Positions 1-11,115 of a DNA stretch of 64,000 nucleotides are shown in pieces. The stretch lies in assembly GCF_032854445.1 (NCBI RefSeq), contig NC_088307.1, forward strand, positions 21,946,001 through 22,010,000, in the 5' to 3' direction. The position numbers and the translations under genes were made by a program. The notes below the pieces were generated by a model. The model ran no database searches and was not told where the DNA came from. It saw only the letters and a program-made list of their open reading frames with translations. The stretch comes from Liolophura sinensis (lineage: Eukaryota; Mollusca; Polyplacophora; Chitonida; Chitonidae). Position 1 is the stretch's first letter, and each line of letters begins with the position of its first letter.

Positions 1-725
1 TGTCAGGTCTCACCGATAATACTTTCACATATTAACATTGCGACAAACTATTGAAGCGAAAAACACACGCAGAGAAAAGCTAAGACAGAGATCAAGAGAA
101 GAAAAGTTAGAACATTTGTTTTTTAACCCTAGATGATGCCAGGAACGCTGTCACTAGCTGCCAGATAGGTTAACTATTGATTTTATGCAATGTTCCAATA
201 ACAACAACAAAGACTGCAGTGACTTTGACACGCAAGTGGTTTTCAGTACTAGACTCAGGTATAGATTTCAAAATATTCGTGGATTTCATGACAAATTCGC
301 AAAGAAACTCTCAACACAAATCATCAAAGAAAAAAGAAAGTTTATAAAGTATGAAATTAGGACAAGTTGATACAAAGAGACGTAGTCGGCAGTTTTCATC
401 GATGACAGAATGACGCAAGGAATTTACGAGGCGAATGACCCACACCAGCACCGAAATTGTGCATCACGCCAATTCACAAATATGTATCTCAGCTGCGCTT
501 CAATTGCAACTGTTCATATTCAACGTGGCGAAGATATTCAACACGATAAAACCAAGGCCACTTTCCCCGGGTTAAGCGGAATTAGACACAGTTATGAAGA
601 TACATTTATGTTAGGACGGAGGTGTGTAAAGAGGAGCTAGGTGCTGACCACGCGGAGTCAAGCTGCCACCTCCTATAGTTTTCGGGGCGCCTCCGTGGCC
701 GAGGCAAAAAGACAACTTCCATACT

Positions 726-1007
726 TCCAAATGTATAGGGGGCCTCCGTGGCTCAGTTGGTTAGCGCGCTAGCGCAGCGTAATGACCCAGGAGTCTCTCA
801 AAAAAGGGGTTCATGTCCAGCTCATGCTGCCTTCCTCTCCTGCCGTACGTGAGAATGTACCACCCTCCAGCAACCTACGGGTGGTCGTGGTTTTCCCCCG
901 GGCTCTCCTCTGTCGCCATAATGCTGGCCGCCGTCGTATAAGGGAAATATTCTTGAATAGGGCGTAAAACACCAATCAAATCAAATCAAATCAAATCCAA
1001 ATGTATA
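726..1007 (+). mobile_element. SINE-1, near full length, with target-site duplication
   Basis: The body at 738-995 starts with the tRNA-like head GGGGGCCTCCGTGGCTCAG (A-box region) and runs through the central part to the tail GGCGTAAAACACCAATC and a TCAAA-rich end. It is flanked by an exact 12-base duplication, TCCAAATGTATA, at 726-737 and 996-1007. The B-box region is damaged. A degenerate second head fragment lies just left, near 686-710. Confidence 0.9.
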
Positions 1008-1129
1008 CTTTTAGCTGTTGACATGAAATGGTGTAAATAAAACGTGTCAGACATTCCAGGCAAGAAATTCATTTCTAATTTCAGCACTAAATTCCATGAG
1101 AAATAGCCAATATCCAATATCAGTTTTGC

Positions 1130-1228
1130 TCTTATTAGAATAAAACCCATATTTCAGGTAAATTCACAAGAAACCGAACTTCATTGGTTATATGTGACAG
1201 TTTGCCAACTGTCACACTGGTTTATTTT
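1130..1228 (-). repeat. R3 fragment, diverged
   Basis: GGTAAATTCACAAGAAACCG and TTTGCCAACTGTCACACTGG. Confidence 0.6.
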
Positions 1229-2131
1229 ATGGGCAGACATGTACCTGGTCCTCACTTTAATTATGTCTTGCAATCCCCACCTAATCAACAGCGGTGCTAA
1301 TCCATCCCCTAGCAACACGTTTGAATGTTGGTGAGGGCCCTGCTGTATGTTTGACCCCTGACGTAGTACCAAGGGGTTGTTACGTCAACGTTATCCACGT
1401 TCTAAGCCGCATGAAGAGATTCGACAACAAAAGCAGGTGCACGGGATTTTTGAGAGATGCAAAACACAAACGGTGCCACGATGCATAGAGAATGTGTTGG
1501 CCAAATATTCTGGCTAAATATGCCAAAAATTTTCACCTGTATCTATTTATATTTCGCTAGAACGTTTCAAAACCGATTTTTGCTCACAATGTCTTTCTTC
1601 TTTTTTGGCTCTTTGACCTAGATACATAATAAGAGCTGCAACAGGTTCGCTTTGAGATTTACCAAAGTGGTGATGGTTACATGAATTACATCAGGCATTT
1701 GTATGTCTACGAGTTTTGGGCAGAAGAATTTAAAATTATCTCAAGAAATGTACATGATCTTCCACTTCTGTAGCTTTAAAAGGAAACACCTCACCTGATT
1801 TTGCCTACTGTTTGTATTTTCCTAAAACGTTTAAGATTTGCGATAAAATTTGCGATTAATGTGCTGAATTAAATATTTACACCCCAATTATATACTCTGT
1901 GACATCAGACAATCCAACTTGTGTACAGTGAATCGGAAATATTTTTAATAGCTTTGATGAAGGCATAGCTATTATTTTAATCTACACACTCGGCTGTGCA
2001 CTATTGTAAAACTTCGCGATGTTATAAGGCTAAACAGTTCTACAGTACACAAACTCTCACCAGAGCGATTAAAGAGACTAAATGATGATTGCTTATCCAT
2101 TTTCTGTCCACATGAATAATAATTGCATTGA
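1229..2131. other. unassigned non-coding DNA
   Basis: AT-rich, no repeat family or exon seen. No GDSGGP-like coding signal was found on the minus strand here or in 2252-2980 and 3101-3586, where the last protease exon would be expected. Confidence 0.5.
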
Positions 2132-2251
2132 GTGTGAGGTAAACTAACAAGAGGCCGTATTTCACCCGTTGCATGTGATCATTTGTCAGCTATCAAACGG
2201 TCGTCGCTGCTCTTGTTCTACTCTTTATGCTGTACGTCTTTAATTATATCA
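2132..2251 (-). repeat. R3, reverse, 5' part
   Basis: GAGGTAAACTAACAAGAGGC and CTTTATGCTGTACGTCTTTA. Confidence 0.75.
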
Positions 2252-2980
2252 TCTGCGTTGGAAGAGGCCAACAGAAACAGGTCTGACACACCAAGGTGTG
2301 AGTGTTATTTGAGTCGGACGACAGTTCATCAAGCCGATATCATACATGACTAAATCTTTTGAGACGACTTTACTACACCCGGCTGTTATCGATGTATTTG
2401 CCCACACGGATAACTTCATAGTGAATCTACCCATACGCATTTAACAAAACTTTGCTGTAAATGTGGCGTAAATAAACCCCAGCTCGTGCTGAGCGTAAGT
2501 TATGTTTCTCGCACAAAGGAGTTCGTTATACCATGCACGAGTGAAGTATTCCATTCGGTGTGAGTAAGCAGTCGAGGGCGTTCGTCTTATTCGTTACAGT
2601 CCGCCTCAAAGGTGGGAAGACAAATACAGAGATGTTTTACAACTGACTAATATTCCACAGGAATAACGCACGACCTGGACAATGTTTCCATGAAGCAACT
2701 GAGGGCAAAGTTGATTGTAACCTCAACGTCAACATACGTCTGTAACAGATATAGCCTTATGCTACTTCTCTTTCGTGGAACAAGGCGAGTGCAATGTCAG
2801 GTGTCAACCGATATACTTCTTCATCGGCAAGCCAACTTTTGCAAAGAATGAATATCTGTATATGTAGCCTGTAACCCTTTCCCTTTCCCTCCGACAATTC
2901 AGCAGGGAAACAGAAAGGAAAGTTCACACAAACGGCATACGCCATGTACAATGTAAAGAAACGGGAACAGTTTGGCCTTT

Positions 2981-3100
2981 CAGAATAAAATCCTAGCTGA
3001 GGTAAACAGACAAGAGTCTGTATTTCACTGGATAACAATAACACTAGTACTGTCGTTGTTGCTCTGGTTTTATTGTCTATGCTGTAAGTCTTTTGTGTTT
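2981..3100 (-). repeat. R3, reverse, 5' part
   Basis: AATAAAATCCTAGCTGAGGT and CTATGCTGTAAGTCTTTT. It lies just left of the protease exon at 3587. Confidence 0.75.
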
Positions 3101-3586
3101 TTGCAGTACACCAGTGTATCATTGATGATAAATGACCAATTAAGAATGGCTCGCTCACTCTAGCTAAGCTTTGGATAATTACTCCCACATTGCCAAACAG
3201 CATGAAGTCAGAAAATTTGTTTATGCACACCAAATAAAAAGATGCACGGATATATGCATCTAATATGTCGGTTACAACAAATTAAGTCGATTAACATGCA
3301 AGTTTTAGATCTGAAAGAGCGAAATGACACATGTATTCGCCACAATGGTTATCTCTGTAAAACAAAAATGACACAAAATGCTGCTAATTATCCAAATGAA
3401 GCCGATTTCAATGCAAACCCATTCATGGACAGGCCATGGATATGGCGGTTATAAAGATACGAACGAGAAAGATGGACAAACAGATGGGCAGACAAACAGA
3501 CCGCGCCATAATAAGACTCCTTAGCCCTAGGGGACTGAGGGTAAAAAGGAAAAAAGAGAGGAATTCTGGAAGTAAAGTTGACAAAC

Positions 3587-3758
3587 CTCTTGTCTCTCCC
3601 CATCCACTGATCCAACAGTTCCAGTCCTCGCCCAGTTCAAATTCCCTGTCAGGCAAGCACGCGTGTCTGACGAACCGTCCGGTGACATCAACAGGCTCGT
3701 CCAACTGCAGAAGCGCTATGTCGTTAGGGAAATTACTGGCCCTCATATACCCAGGATG
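3587..3758 (-). CDS. S1 serine protease exon (catalytic Asp)
   Basis: This exon continues the protease. It opens with HPGY, has the NDIALLQL motif with the catalytic aspartate near residue 13, then HACLP, whose cysteine normally pairs with the pro-region cysteine, and ends with CWISGWGET, a hallmark of the S1 family. The acceptor is TTTTTTCCAG above 3758 and the exon starts in phase 0. The donor GTTTGT from 3586 is weaker but fits, giving 57 codons plus one base (phase 1). The rest of the catalytic domain, about 90 residues including the GDSGGP serine motif and the specificity pocket, is not in the 3.5 kb to the left that I could read. It probably lies beyond the window edge, so the gene is truncated here by the window, not shown to be broken. 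Confidence 0.9.
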
Positions 3759-3989
3759 CTGGAAAAAAGAAAGGAACAAAACGATTTCAACACCAACTTG
3801 ACAAAATACATATAAAAAGATCATAATGAACAACGAAGAACCCGTACACACAACCCTCGTGTACACACACCCAGACAGAACGTCATTTCAATATTATCAA
3901 TATCATATCGGTTATATCACGACCAGACTTCACCGGAGCAACACGGTACAAGCATCGTCATAATTACGGGTGTCACACCAAACACTTTT

Positions 3990-4065
3990 AACAGTGATAC
4001 TTGTCGCTACCTCGCTTGGCGTTCAGCGCTGAGAGGTTAGAGCAAAGAAAAAGGGCTGCTTTGCC
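3990..4065 (+). mobile_element. fragment of the SINE-2-related centre
   Basis: CTACCTCGCTTGGCGTTCAG followed by CGCTGAGAGGTTAGAGCAA matches the conserved SINE-2 centre and the copy at 7850. Neither head nor tail is recognisable. Confidence 0.6.
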
Positions 4066-4537
4066 TAGTGTCATTGCAGTGTGACTGTGTGAGGTGCCAT
4101 GTCTGGTGTCATCTTCATGATTCTTCATGAAGCATACATCTTGTACGTATGCAAGGGGCTGCCTCGCAGAAGAATCATGTCCAAGACACCAAATAATGCT
4201 GATCCCTCCCAGGCCAGAAGTTAGGCTATCCCAAATCCTTTGGTAAGATGTTTGAACCGATTACAAGTAAGTTCCAGTTTTAGAAGGCGTTTACAGAGCA
4301 CAAATGGGGTGGGTTATACATTTCTCACGAAAGTAGTTAGTGAGGCTGTAGCCTTAGTTCAGTCGACAGTGGTGGATTTCGGGTTATGGGATCCGTTTTC
4401 AAATCCCAAGTTCAGAGTTCAATTCCATGTGTTACCCCAGATTCTTCAACCCTAGTTCTGTCGGATCAATGTCGTCATACACATCATAATGCTGATTTCG
4501 CAAATTGTACGAACGGATACATATGAGGGGTTATTGA

Positions 4538-4732
4538 TTTATTTGATTGGTGTTTTACGCTCAAAAAAATCGTGTGCCGAAGAATATTTTTCTTACACGA
4601 CGGTTATAAGCAGGTTGCTGGCAAACCTCCAATCGTACGACCTGGACTTCAACAACGATCGCATTGGAGAGAGTCTACTGATCTATTGTGCTGCGCTAGC
4701 ACGCTAACGACTAAGCCAACGAGGGCCCCCTA
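4538..4732 (-). mobile_element. SINE-1, minus orientation, internally deleted
   Basis: Reads tail to head on the plus strand: TTTGATTGGTGTTTTACGC, the arm with GAATATTTTTCTTACACGACGG, then the tRNA-like head ending GAGGGCCCCC. Part of the central region is missing. No exact duplication was found. Confidence 0.85.
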
Positions 4733-5589
4733 TACATGATGAAATGTTACAGGAAAGAAACGGTCACCCTTCCGATAGTCATTTGTGAAAACGGTATCAG
4801 TCGTACCACTATCGTCACTCTATCTGCCAGAAAACGTTTTTTTTTTTTCGGGAAACTTTTTCCATTGAGTGCGAAGAAAATCTTGCTATGTTTGATGAAC
4901 ATGACAATGATTTCGAAACATTGCTTGTCAAATGATTGCCTTTCTTCTTACTGCCGTCGCAAGTGGATTTTCTGACGAATTTCAGATAAGTGTTAAAACA
5001 CTGAGTGGCACGTACGATACATAGCGGAAGTTCAACATCTGGTCTCATGTCAGCCACTCTCCTTGCTATATCCAGACAGTTAAGAGACATCCTGTTTCAA
5101 TCCCTTATATAGCCGATATAATTGTAAAGACTCTTTTGAAACAAAACTGAGTTATAACAGTCATATATACACTTTCAAAAGAGAAATGCATATGGATGGC
5201 ACATGGTGATGACACAAGATGCCGAAACTGACCTTTTTGTAGCTTGACTGAAAATGACAACGTATTAATTAGTTATCGTATTTTGGATTAAAGCAGATTT
5301 ATCATGTCAAGCTTCGTGCGGTCTTTTAGCACCCTATATAAGAAACTGTAAATGACATCTGTTACCTACAAACATTTATCTTAATGTATTGCCCCGCCGT
5401 GTATATTTATCATACATTAGGATTGTCATACTAAAAATATTATATTAGGTAGGACTTCGAATCCTCTCAATATACCAAATCTTGTGGTGTTACGGTAACG
5501 GTAACTATTTGTGTCCCATACAGTAAAAGACCTAATTGGCAAATGGTTACACCTAGCTAGTGAAATACAGCCTCTTGTCAATATATCTC

Positions 5590-5740
5590 AGTTATTTATT
5601 TATTTATTCATTTATTTATTTTATTGGTGTTTTACGCCTTACTCAAGAATATTTCACTTATACGGTCAGCATTATGGTGGGAGACAACCGGGCAGAGCCC
5701 AGGAGAATTTCACAACCATTCGCAGGTTGCCTCAGTCAGG
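5590..5740 (-). mobile_element. SINE-1, minus orientation, head missing
   Basis: A TTTA-repeat tail, GGTGTTTTACGCC, CTCAAGAATATTTCACTTATACG and the GGCAGAGCCC hairpin are present. It stops before the tRNA-like head. Confidence 0.85.
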
Positions 5741-5770
5741 GAATAAGAAACTGAATGTTGCTATCGGAAA

Positions 5771-5893
5771 ATTTACATGAACAGTCAGAATAAAACTCTA
5801 ACTGATGTAAACAGACCGGTTACGTGTGACAATTGGCCAACTTTCACAGTGTCCTTGCTGCTCTGGTTTTACGCTCTATTCTGTAGTCTGTCC
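5771..5893 (-). repeat. R3, reverse, 5' part with deletion
   Basis: TTTACATGAACAGTCAG, CGGTTACGTGTGACAATTGG and CTCTATTCTGTAGTCTG. Confidence 0.75.
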
Positions 5894-6034
5894 TGATGGT
5901 TATACGTTATCCTTACATTATCGAATCTATAATGATCTTGTTGGCCAATTCGTTTTCTGGATACTCACTGAAGACGCTCAACCCAATGATAAATGTTTCA
6001 TTTGTTCAATCTAGACGTGAAAACGGACATTAGT

Positions 6035-6170
6035 ATACTAGTGGTCCACCAGAATGGACGCTCCAGGACAATAACCGCAGGACTAGTTCCCAAAACAATT
6101 CTCAAAACTTAAAACCAAAGAGCTAAAAGGATAAATGAAGAACGAAATTACGATAGATTTATAAAGGAAG
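6035..6170 (+). repeat. R4 copy joined to R3
   Basis: CACCAGAATGGACGCTCCAG, AACCGCAGGACTAGTTCCCA and AAACCAAAGAGCTAAAAGG. R3 starts 70 bases further on. Confidence 0.6.
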
Positions 6171-6239
6171 AAGCAGTTTATCAATGGTGTTGGAAAGACG
6201 CAGTGAATGGAAGTTTATAAAACTTAAAGAAAAAATACA

Positions 6240-6510
6240 TCAATACAGTTAGAGACGTACACCATAGAGAGTAAAACCAGAGCAACGACGACAGTGTGAT
6301 AGCTGACAAATGGTCACACGTAAACAGTGAAATACGGCCTCTTGTCAATTTACTCCAGCTAGGCTTTTATTCTAACCGTTCACGTAAAGGCTTAAAAAGT
6401 AGAAATTACACGCCCCCTTTGCATCATGGCTTATACGAAATTAGGTAAGAAAAATACGCAATGGCGTTAATTGCAATATATTAGACGTCACTGGTCTACT
6501 ATGCCGTTAT
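6240..6510 (+). repeat. R3 interspersed repeat, near full length
   Basis: One of about 25 copies of a family with no obvious coding capacity. Hallmarks in order: AGAGTAAAACCAGAGCAACG, ACGACAGTGTGATAGCTG, GTGAAATACGGCCTCTTGTC, AATTACACGCCC and TTAGACGTCACTGGTCTA. It follows an R4 unit at 6035-6170. Confidence 0.85.
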
Positions 6511-6559
6511 CGGGTATAATGGTAATAGTATTAGTATCTGTACCGAAATCACCGTTGTT

Positions 6560-6563
<4 letters not shown>

Positions 6564-6646
<83 letters not shown>
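6564..6646. repeat. (AT)n microsatellite
   Basis: About 41 uninterrupted AT dinucleotides. Confidence 0.98.
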
Positions 6647-6647
<1 letters not shown>

Positions 6648-7849
6648 TTGGATAAAAATCTTCGTTCAGCCGGAAAAAGGTACAGTACATCACTCATAAT
6701 AATGCCAAACAATGGTTTCCCATTAAAATCTATTTATTGAAAGACAAATTATTGATTTTATTTATTATTATATATATGTAATTATTGATTATTGAGTTTA
6801 TATGCGATTTACTACAAATTTCCCCAATAATTCACGAAACTATATCAAGTGTAATTTTGGCAACCTTGAAATCTACAAATATAACTTTATCTAAAATAAC
6901 AATATTTGTAGGCAGTACCATGGTATGAACTTCACACCCTTTGGTGATTGGTATCCAGCAAAATAAAGTATTCAATAAATCCATGAATTCTACCTCGGGT
7001 TCAAGGTCTCTGTATCAAATGTCCAGTGTAATGAATTCAACAAGCGTGATTTCGTTGTCAGTTATTCCCAGCATCAAACATCGTCGAGCGTGGACACAAT
7101 TTCTGTCATATCTTCTACAGTATCGGGTCATTCTTAATTGTTCTCTCATGTGTGCTCAGTGGATATACGCAAGTGTCTTCAAATTCGACGATGATGCTAA
7201 ATATTTGAAAAGCCAGTTAATGGCACGAGAAGTGTACATATTTGCCTATTCGTTTGACCAGCCGATCAGATACAGTCCGCGTATCCTTGGACGATAGGCA
7301 CCACTCAGCACTACAAACCTAGATCATGCTTCAAGTCCGAAATTCCGATCTGTTTTATGGTTCCCAAATTTCAGACGACCCGGTTTTTTTGTCATATCAA
7401 GATTAACTCGGGCCATTTCCACGATGGTATGTTTGTTGTCTTTTGTTAACTTAAGCGAGAGTCAGGCCTGTAATTTTGGTTACTTAATCGATCTCGTCCG
7501 TTGTACGTTCAACCCATAATGAAAAAAGTAAAACAATTCCAAGATTACCATATATTTGTTGTATGTTGTTTTTAGGAAGTTTTGTTTCAAGAAACACGCT
7601 TGTAACAAAAAGTACCACTCCCAAACATGTACGTACAAATATACTGCTAATTAGTTTCATTGATTGGTTGACTGATTGACTGGTTCTTCGGAATATTTAG
7701 ATTTCCAGGATTGCACCAGCTTTTGTCAGCTATTTGAAGAATTTTTTCACTCGTAACGCACATATTTTCATTCCCTATATCTGTATGTATGCTTTAGAGA
7801 TGTTCAGTTATACGACGACGAGAAGTCATCAGATGTGACAGAGCGAGTC

Positions 7850-8062
7850 CATAACGTCAAAGCGCTGCTGTCGCTGAAATATCATACTGACACCAAGCCA
7901 ACCAGTTTTATTTCCCTTGTTCTAACTTCTCAGTACTTAGCACCAAGCATGTCAGCAGTAAGTACCATTTTTAAAGTCTTTGGTATGACCCGACCCGGGT
8001 TTGCTCCCGGAATCTCCCGACTTCAAGGTGGATGCTTTAACCGTTAGGCTATCCAAGCGATC
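7850..8062 (-). mobile_element. tRNA-derived SINE related to SINE-2
   Basis: In reverse the head reads TTGGATAGCCTAACGGTTAA with B-box-like GGGAGCAAACCCGG, followed by GACTTTAAAAATGG and a CTTGGTGCTAAGTACTGAGA segment that corresponds to the SINE-2 centre. Confidence 0.7.
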
Positions 8063-8239
8063 TCTTTCCCTTAAGGAGCTGTATACGTATGGCGAATTGG
8101 TGAAAAACAAATGAAAATATTATCGTTGTTACTGAATACATTTTCTAGACATTGCTAAACGTCACGTACTAAAACTGGCTGAGATGAATCTGGGTTTCGA
8201 ACCAGCGACCTAAGCCTCAGGCACCTAATGTCAATATGA

Positions 8240-8425
8240 CGGAATCGTAAACATGGCTGATTGGTGTACGAATATCTACTGTTAAGCTGAAGTCCAAGCC
8301 AGTAACCGCAATATCAATGTTCAAATCACCATTTCACACAAACCACCAAAGGACGAGGATAGGTTCATATTAAATAGGAATATAAAGACCAAGCAGTCAA
8401 CGGCTTTCAGTGACGACGAATATAC
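8240..8425 (+). repeat. R4 copy, diverged, next to a protease exon
   Basis: GTACGAATATCTACTG, CACACAAACCACCAAAGGAC and GCAGTCAACGGCTTTCAGTG. It lies about 90 bases from the donor at 8516. Confidence 0.5.
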
Positions 8426-8516
8426 GCAAGAAATGCTCTCGGCGATTAAGTTTAAATTCGTAAGTCGCAAGCCAGATCCAAGCAAGAGAACAGCGTTTAA
8501 GAACATGTGTACTTAC

Positions 8517-8622
8517 GCTGACAATTCGAGAGATTCGCCGGAATACTTCACGCCCGGAAGAGCTTGTCAGATCATCTTCTGATAGCACAACACGCCAATT
8601 TCTGGCATTGCCGTAAAATGGT
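8517..8622 (-). CDS. S1 serine protease exon (linker between His and Asp exons)
   Basis: This 106-base exon supplies the stretch between the catalytic His and Asp. The acceptor is a T-rich tract ending in TTCTCAG above 8622, and the donor is a near-consensus GTAAGTAC from 8516. The first base completes the Gly codon left open by the exon ending at 9400. Then follow exactly 35 codons, ending in phase 0, which is what the next exon at 3758 needs. The translation has the expected strand with a WRVVLSEDDL segment, in the place where many relatives read V-LGEHDL, followed by a basic segment leading to a SRIVS strand. Its length suits the gap between TAAHC and NDIALL in this family. The normal context, splice sites and two-sided phase agreement make it convincing although its sequence alone would be easy to miss. 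Confidence 0.85.
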
Positions 8623-9399
8623 CTGAGAATGACAAACAAAATATTAATGTCGTAGTGATGACAGAAGTGACTTTTAAGGTGGTAGTCATTCTGAAAATCG
8701 CAGCAATGCCTGGAGTAAACAACATATCTGAACCAGGTACCTGGCCAAGCCCCCGACATAAAACAACAACTGATCCTGCGCGAGATGGATTTTTTGCTTT
8801 TAATTTACATGTCACACTGGTTTTAATTTTCAGTTTCGAGCTTACAAACTCTAACAAATTCACATATATTCACTCCTTTCCATTTGGAGTGCTACCAGCG
8901 ACAGACCTCTGATGTACAATGCTACATACTGTAATACATACTCACTAAACCATCAATATATAAACAATTTACACACACCATTTCATAAAGTTACATTTCA
9001 AATACATGACAGTAGAATATCAGCCTGTTTTTTTTCCAATACGCCCTATAACATTTAAGCTCATGCTGGCTTCCTGTCCGGTCATAAGTGGGAAGGTCTG
9101 CCTGCAACATGCGGATGGTCGTGGGTTTCTCCCGGCTGTGCCCGGTTTCCTCCCACCATAATGCTGGCCGCCGTCGTATAAGTGAAATATTCTTGAGTAC
9201 GGTGTAAAACGCCAATAAAATAAATCAATAAATATAAGAGTTCAGCTGTTAAATTTATAGAATACCATGTTTTTCTGATGGATGGAAGAACAGATTTTGC
9301 AGAATACTATTCAGCTGAATACGATGTTAAATTTAACAGATTCGTTCTACAGTTTAACTATAATTCGTTATATCATTATAATCAAAACAACAGTCTTAC
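8623..9399 (-). other. protease intron
   Basis: The short intron (777 bases) between the exons at 9400 and 8622. It contains a 5'-truncated SINE-1. A GCCTGGAGTAAAC segment near 8708 resembles SINE-1b weakly. Confidence 0.85.
9058..9232 (+). mobile_element. SINE-1, 5'-truncated
   Basis: The body from the GCTCATGCTGGCTTCCT segment to the tail GTGTAAAACGCC and an ATAAAT-rich end. The tRNA-like head is absent. It lies in the 3.7-kb interval just left of the protease exon at 9400. Confidence 0.9.
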
Positions 9400-9574
9400 C
9401 CCTCCACGCAGTGTGCTGCCGTGAGCACCCACAGGGGGTCCACCAGAACCCCTCCACACCTATGCCAGGGGTCTGAGGCGGCTATGATCTGTAGAGACAC
9501 CTGCCACGGCCACCTACCCGGCCCTGAGGGGCGACCCCCGATTATCATCGTAGAAGCAACAACCCCACACTGAT
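9400..9574 (-). CDS. S1 serine protease exon (activation site and catalytic His)
   Basis: This exon encodes the start of a secreted trypsin/chymotrypsin-like endopeptidase, which cleaves peptide bonds outside the cell after zymogen activation. Visible in order: a Cys-Gly just before the catalytic domain (the cysteine that usually tethers the pro-region), the cleavage site and new N-terminus IIGG, the WPWQVSLQ strand, the CGGVLV strand and the TAAHC motif with the catalytic histidine. The acceptor is a pyrimidine-rich tract ending in TTTCAG just above 9574, and the donor is GTAAGA from 9399. The exon starts in phase 1 (its first two bases complete a codon) and ends in phase 2. Its 175 bases hold 57 whole codons plus two split ones. 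The next exon at 8517-8622 continues the frame. The split first codon becomes Asp if the upstream exon donates G, as the one ending at 50576 would. Substrate specificity cannot be judged because the pocket residues lie in a missing exon. Confidence 0.9.
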
Positions 9575-9680
9575 CTGAAACACAGCAACGGGAGCACACA
9601 ATTAATATCAACGTAAAATATTCATAACGTAAAATATTCATAACAGGTTGGTAAAGGAGACGAAAACATAATTTTATAGC

Positions 9681-9921
9681 AATCCTCTGTATTTATTTAT
9701 TTATTTGAGCAGTGTTTTACGCCGCACGCAAGAAAAGTTCACTTGTACGGAGGTGGCCAGCATTATGGTTGGAGGAAACCGAGCTGTGCTCAGGGGAAAC
9801 CCACGACCATCCACAAGTTACTGGAAGGCCTCTCCCCGTACGGCCGGAGAGGAAGCCAAGATGAACTCACAGCGAGCGCATTGGTGAGAGACTCCTGGAT
9901 CATTGCGCGTAATCCTCCATA
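9681..9921 (-). mobile_element. SINE-1, 5'-truncated, probable target-site duplication
   Basis: The body runs from the TTTATTTATTTATTTG tail to inside the head (GACTCCTGGATCATTGCGCG). Flanks AATCCTCTGTA at 9681-9691 and AATCCTCCATA at 9911-9921 agree in 9 of 11 bases, a likely aged duplication. Confidence 0.8.
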
Positions 9922-10594
9922 AATCATGGGGAAGTAGCCGTATGCACAGTCTACCGTTCATCAGACTACCAAAATACCATGTGTCTTCCACCAATATGGT
10001 GTGCAAAACTGTAAATCGCATGTGGGAAAGTTCGTCACCACCTTGCCAAAGGTCGGTGTTTAACGCCGCGAAATACGGTTTCCGCGGTCCATAAAACTGA
10101 CTGCCATCGTACAGGTAAAAAATTTATTGAGTATGGCGATAGGCAAAACTCAAACGAAAAATAAATATCGTAAACCCCAACAAACGCAAAGTTTTATGGC
10201 CACGGTAGTTTCGGCTTGTGATCATTAGAACTCTCTCAAGTAATATTTAAAAATGAGTAAAAGTATTCTCAAAAAGCAGATGTGAACTATTGTGTTCATT
10301 TAGTTCTAGATGTAAACAGATATCTGTACGACAGGTACACAATTTGGAACTCGTTTAAAGTACTTGTGCACAAAGATGTGATTTGTTACACTCATGTGTT
10401 TCTCTTTGTGTATTTTGTACACAATTTCTTTCACAGACCATACGAAACTAATTATTTTCTTTGCAACTGCTTGAATGTTTCAGCTAATAACTTGGGAATA
10501 AACTGCAAATTAATCTATTGAGAGAGTGAATATCAACATGAAGTTTTATTTTATTTTTATAGATTTTGTCTTCGCTAGCTATTCCTTAGCTATT

Positions 10595-10851
10595 ATCAGT
10601 TACGTTTATTTGATTTATTTTCTTATTTATTTATTTGATTGGTGTTTTACGCCGAAGTCAAGAATATTTCACTTATACGACGGCGGCCAGCATTATGGTG
10701 GGAGGAAACCGGACAGAGCCCGGGTGAAACCCACGACCATCCGCAGGTTGCTGTCAGACCTTCCCACGTACGGCCGGAGAGGAAGCCAGCATGAGTTGGA
10801 CTTGAACTCACAGCGACCGCATTGGTGAGAGACTCCTGGAATCAGTTACGT
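10595..10851 (-). mobile_element. SINE-1, 5'-truncated, exact target-site duplication
   Basis: The body at 10606-10840 lacks the outer half of the tRNA-like head but is flanked by an exact 11-base duplication, ATCAGTTACGT, at 10595-10605 and 10841-10851. The truncation therefore existed at, or arose during, insertion. Confidence 0.9.
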
Positions 10852-10899
10852 GGAAAGTCACAGATGCAAATGTTTTGTAAATGTTTGATCCTTTGGCTA

Positions 10900-11115
10900 G
10901 GTTTAAAGAGTTGAACATAGGGGTCAAAACAGACATACCAAAACTGTCGTTCCGGGTCAATAATCGCAAAATCAATTCCCCCAATCCCCCCCCCCACCAA
11001 AAAAAAATTCAACACAAGCTCCTCAAAACTAAGAAGGTATTTAAAGTAAGACATTGGGACGGATTCGTGTAAAGAAATCCAGTCAACAGTTTTGAGTGAT
11101 GATGGAAAGATGTTC
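10900..11115 (+). repeat. R4 copy, interrupted by a C/A run
   Basis: GTCGTTCCGGGTCAATAATC and AGTCAACAGTTTTGAGTGAT flank a CCCCCCCCACC and AAAAAAA run near 10990-11010. Confidence 0.65.

Larger units (their letters stand above)
3759..8516 (-). other. protease intron with repeats
   Basis: Intron between the exons at 8517 and 3758 (about 4.8 kb). It holds a SINE-2-type fragment, two SINE-1 copies, R3 and R4 units, an (AT)n run and a SINE-2-related copy at 7850. The stretches 4066-4537, 4733-5589 and 6650-7849 show nothing I can assign. Confidence 0.8.

Noticed and set aside
738-800. tRNA gene candidates in SINE heads (also 29690-29760, 54770-54840, 60080-60170)
   Set aside because: They lack a proper acceptor stem and are joined to SINE bodies. 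They are tRNA-derived promoters, not tRNA genes.
6471-6740. Open frames with alternating Ile-Tyr over the (AT)n tract
   Set aside because: A dinucleotide repeat read as codons. The same applies to 57962-58493 and to the Cys-Val frame over the CA repeat at 61722-61961.
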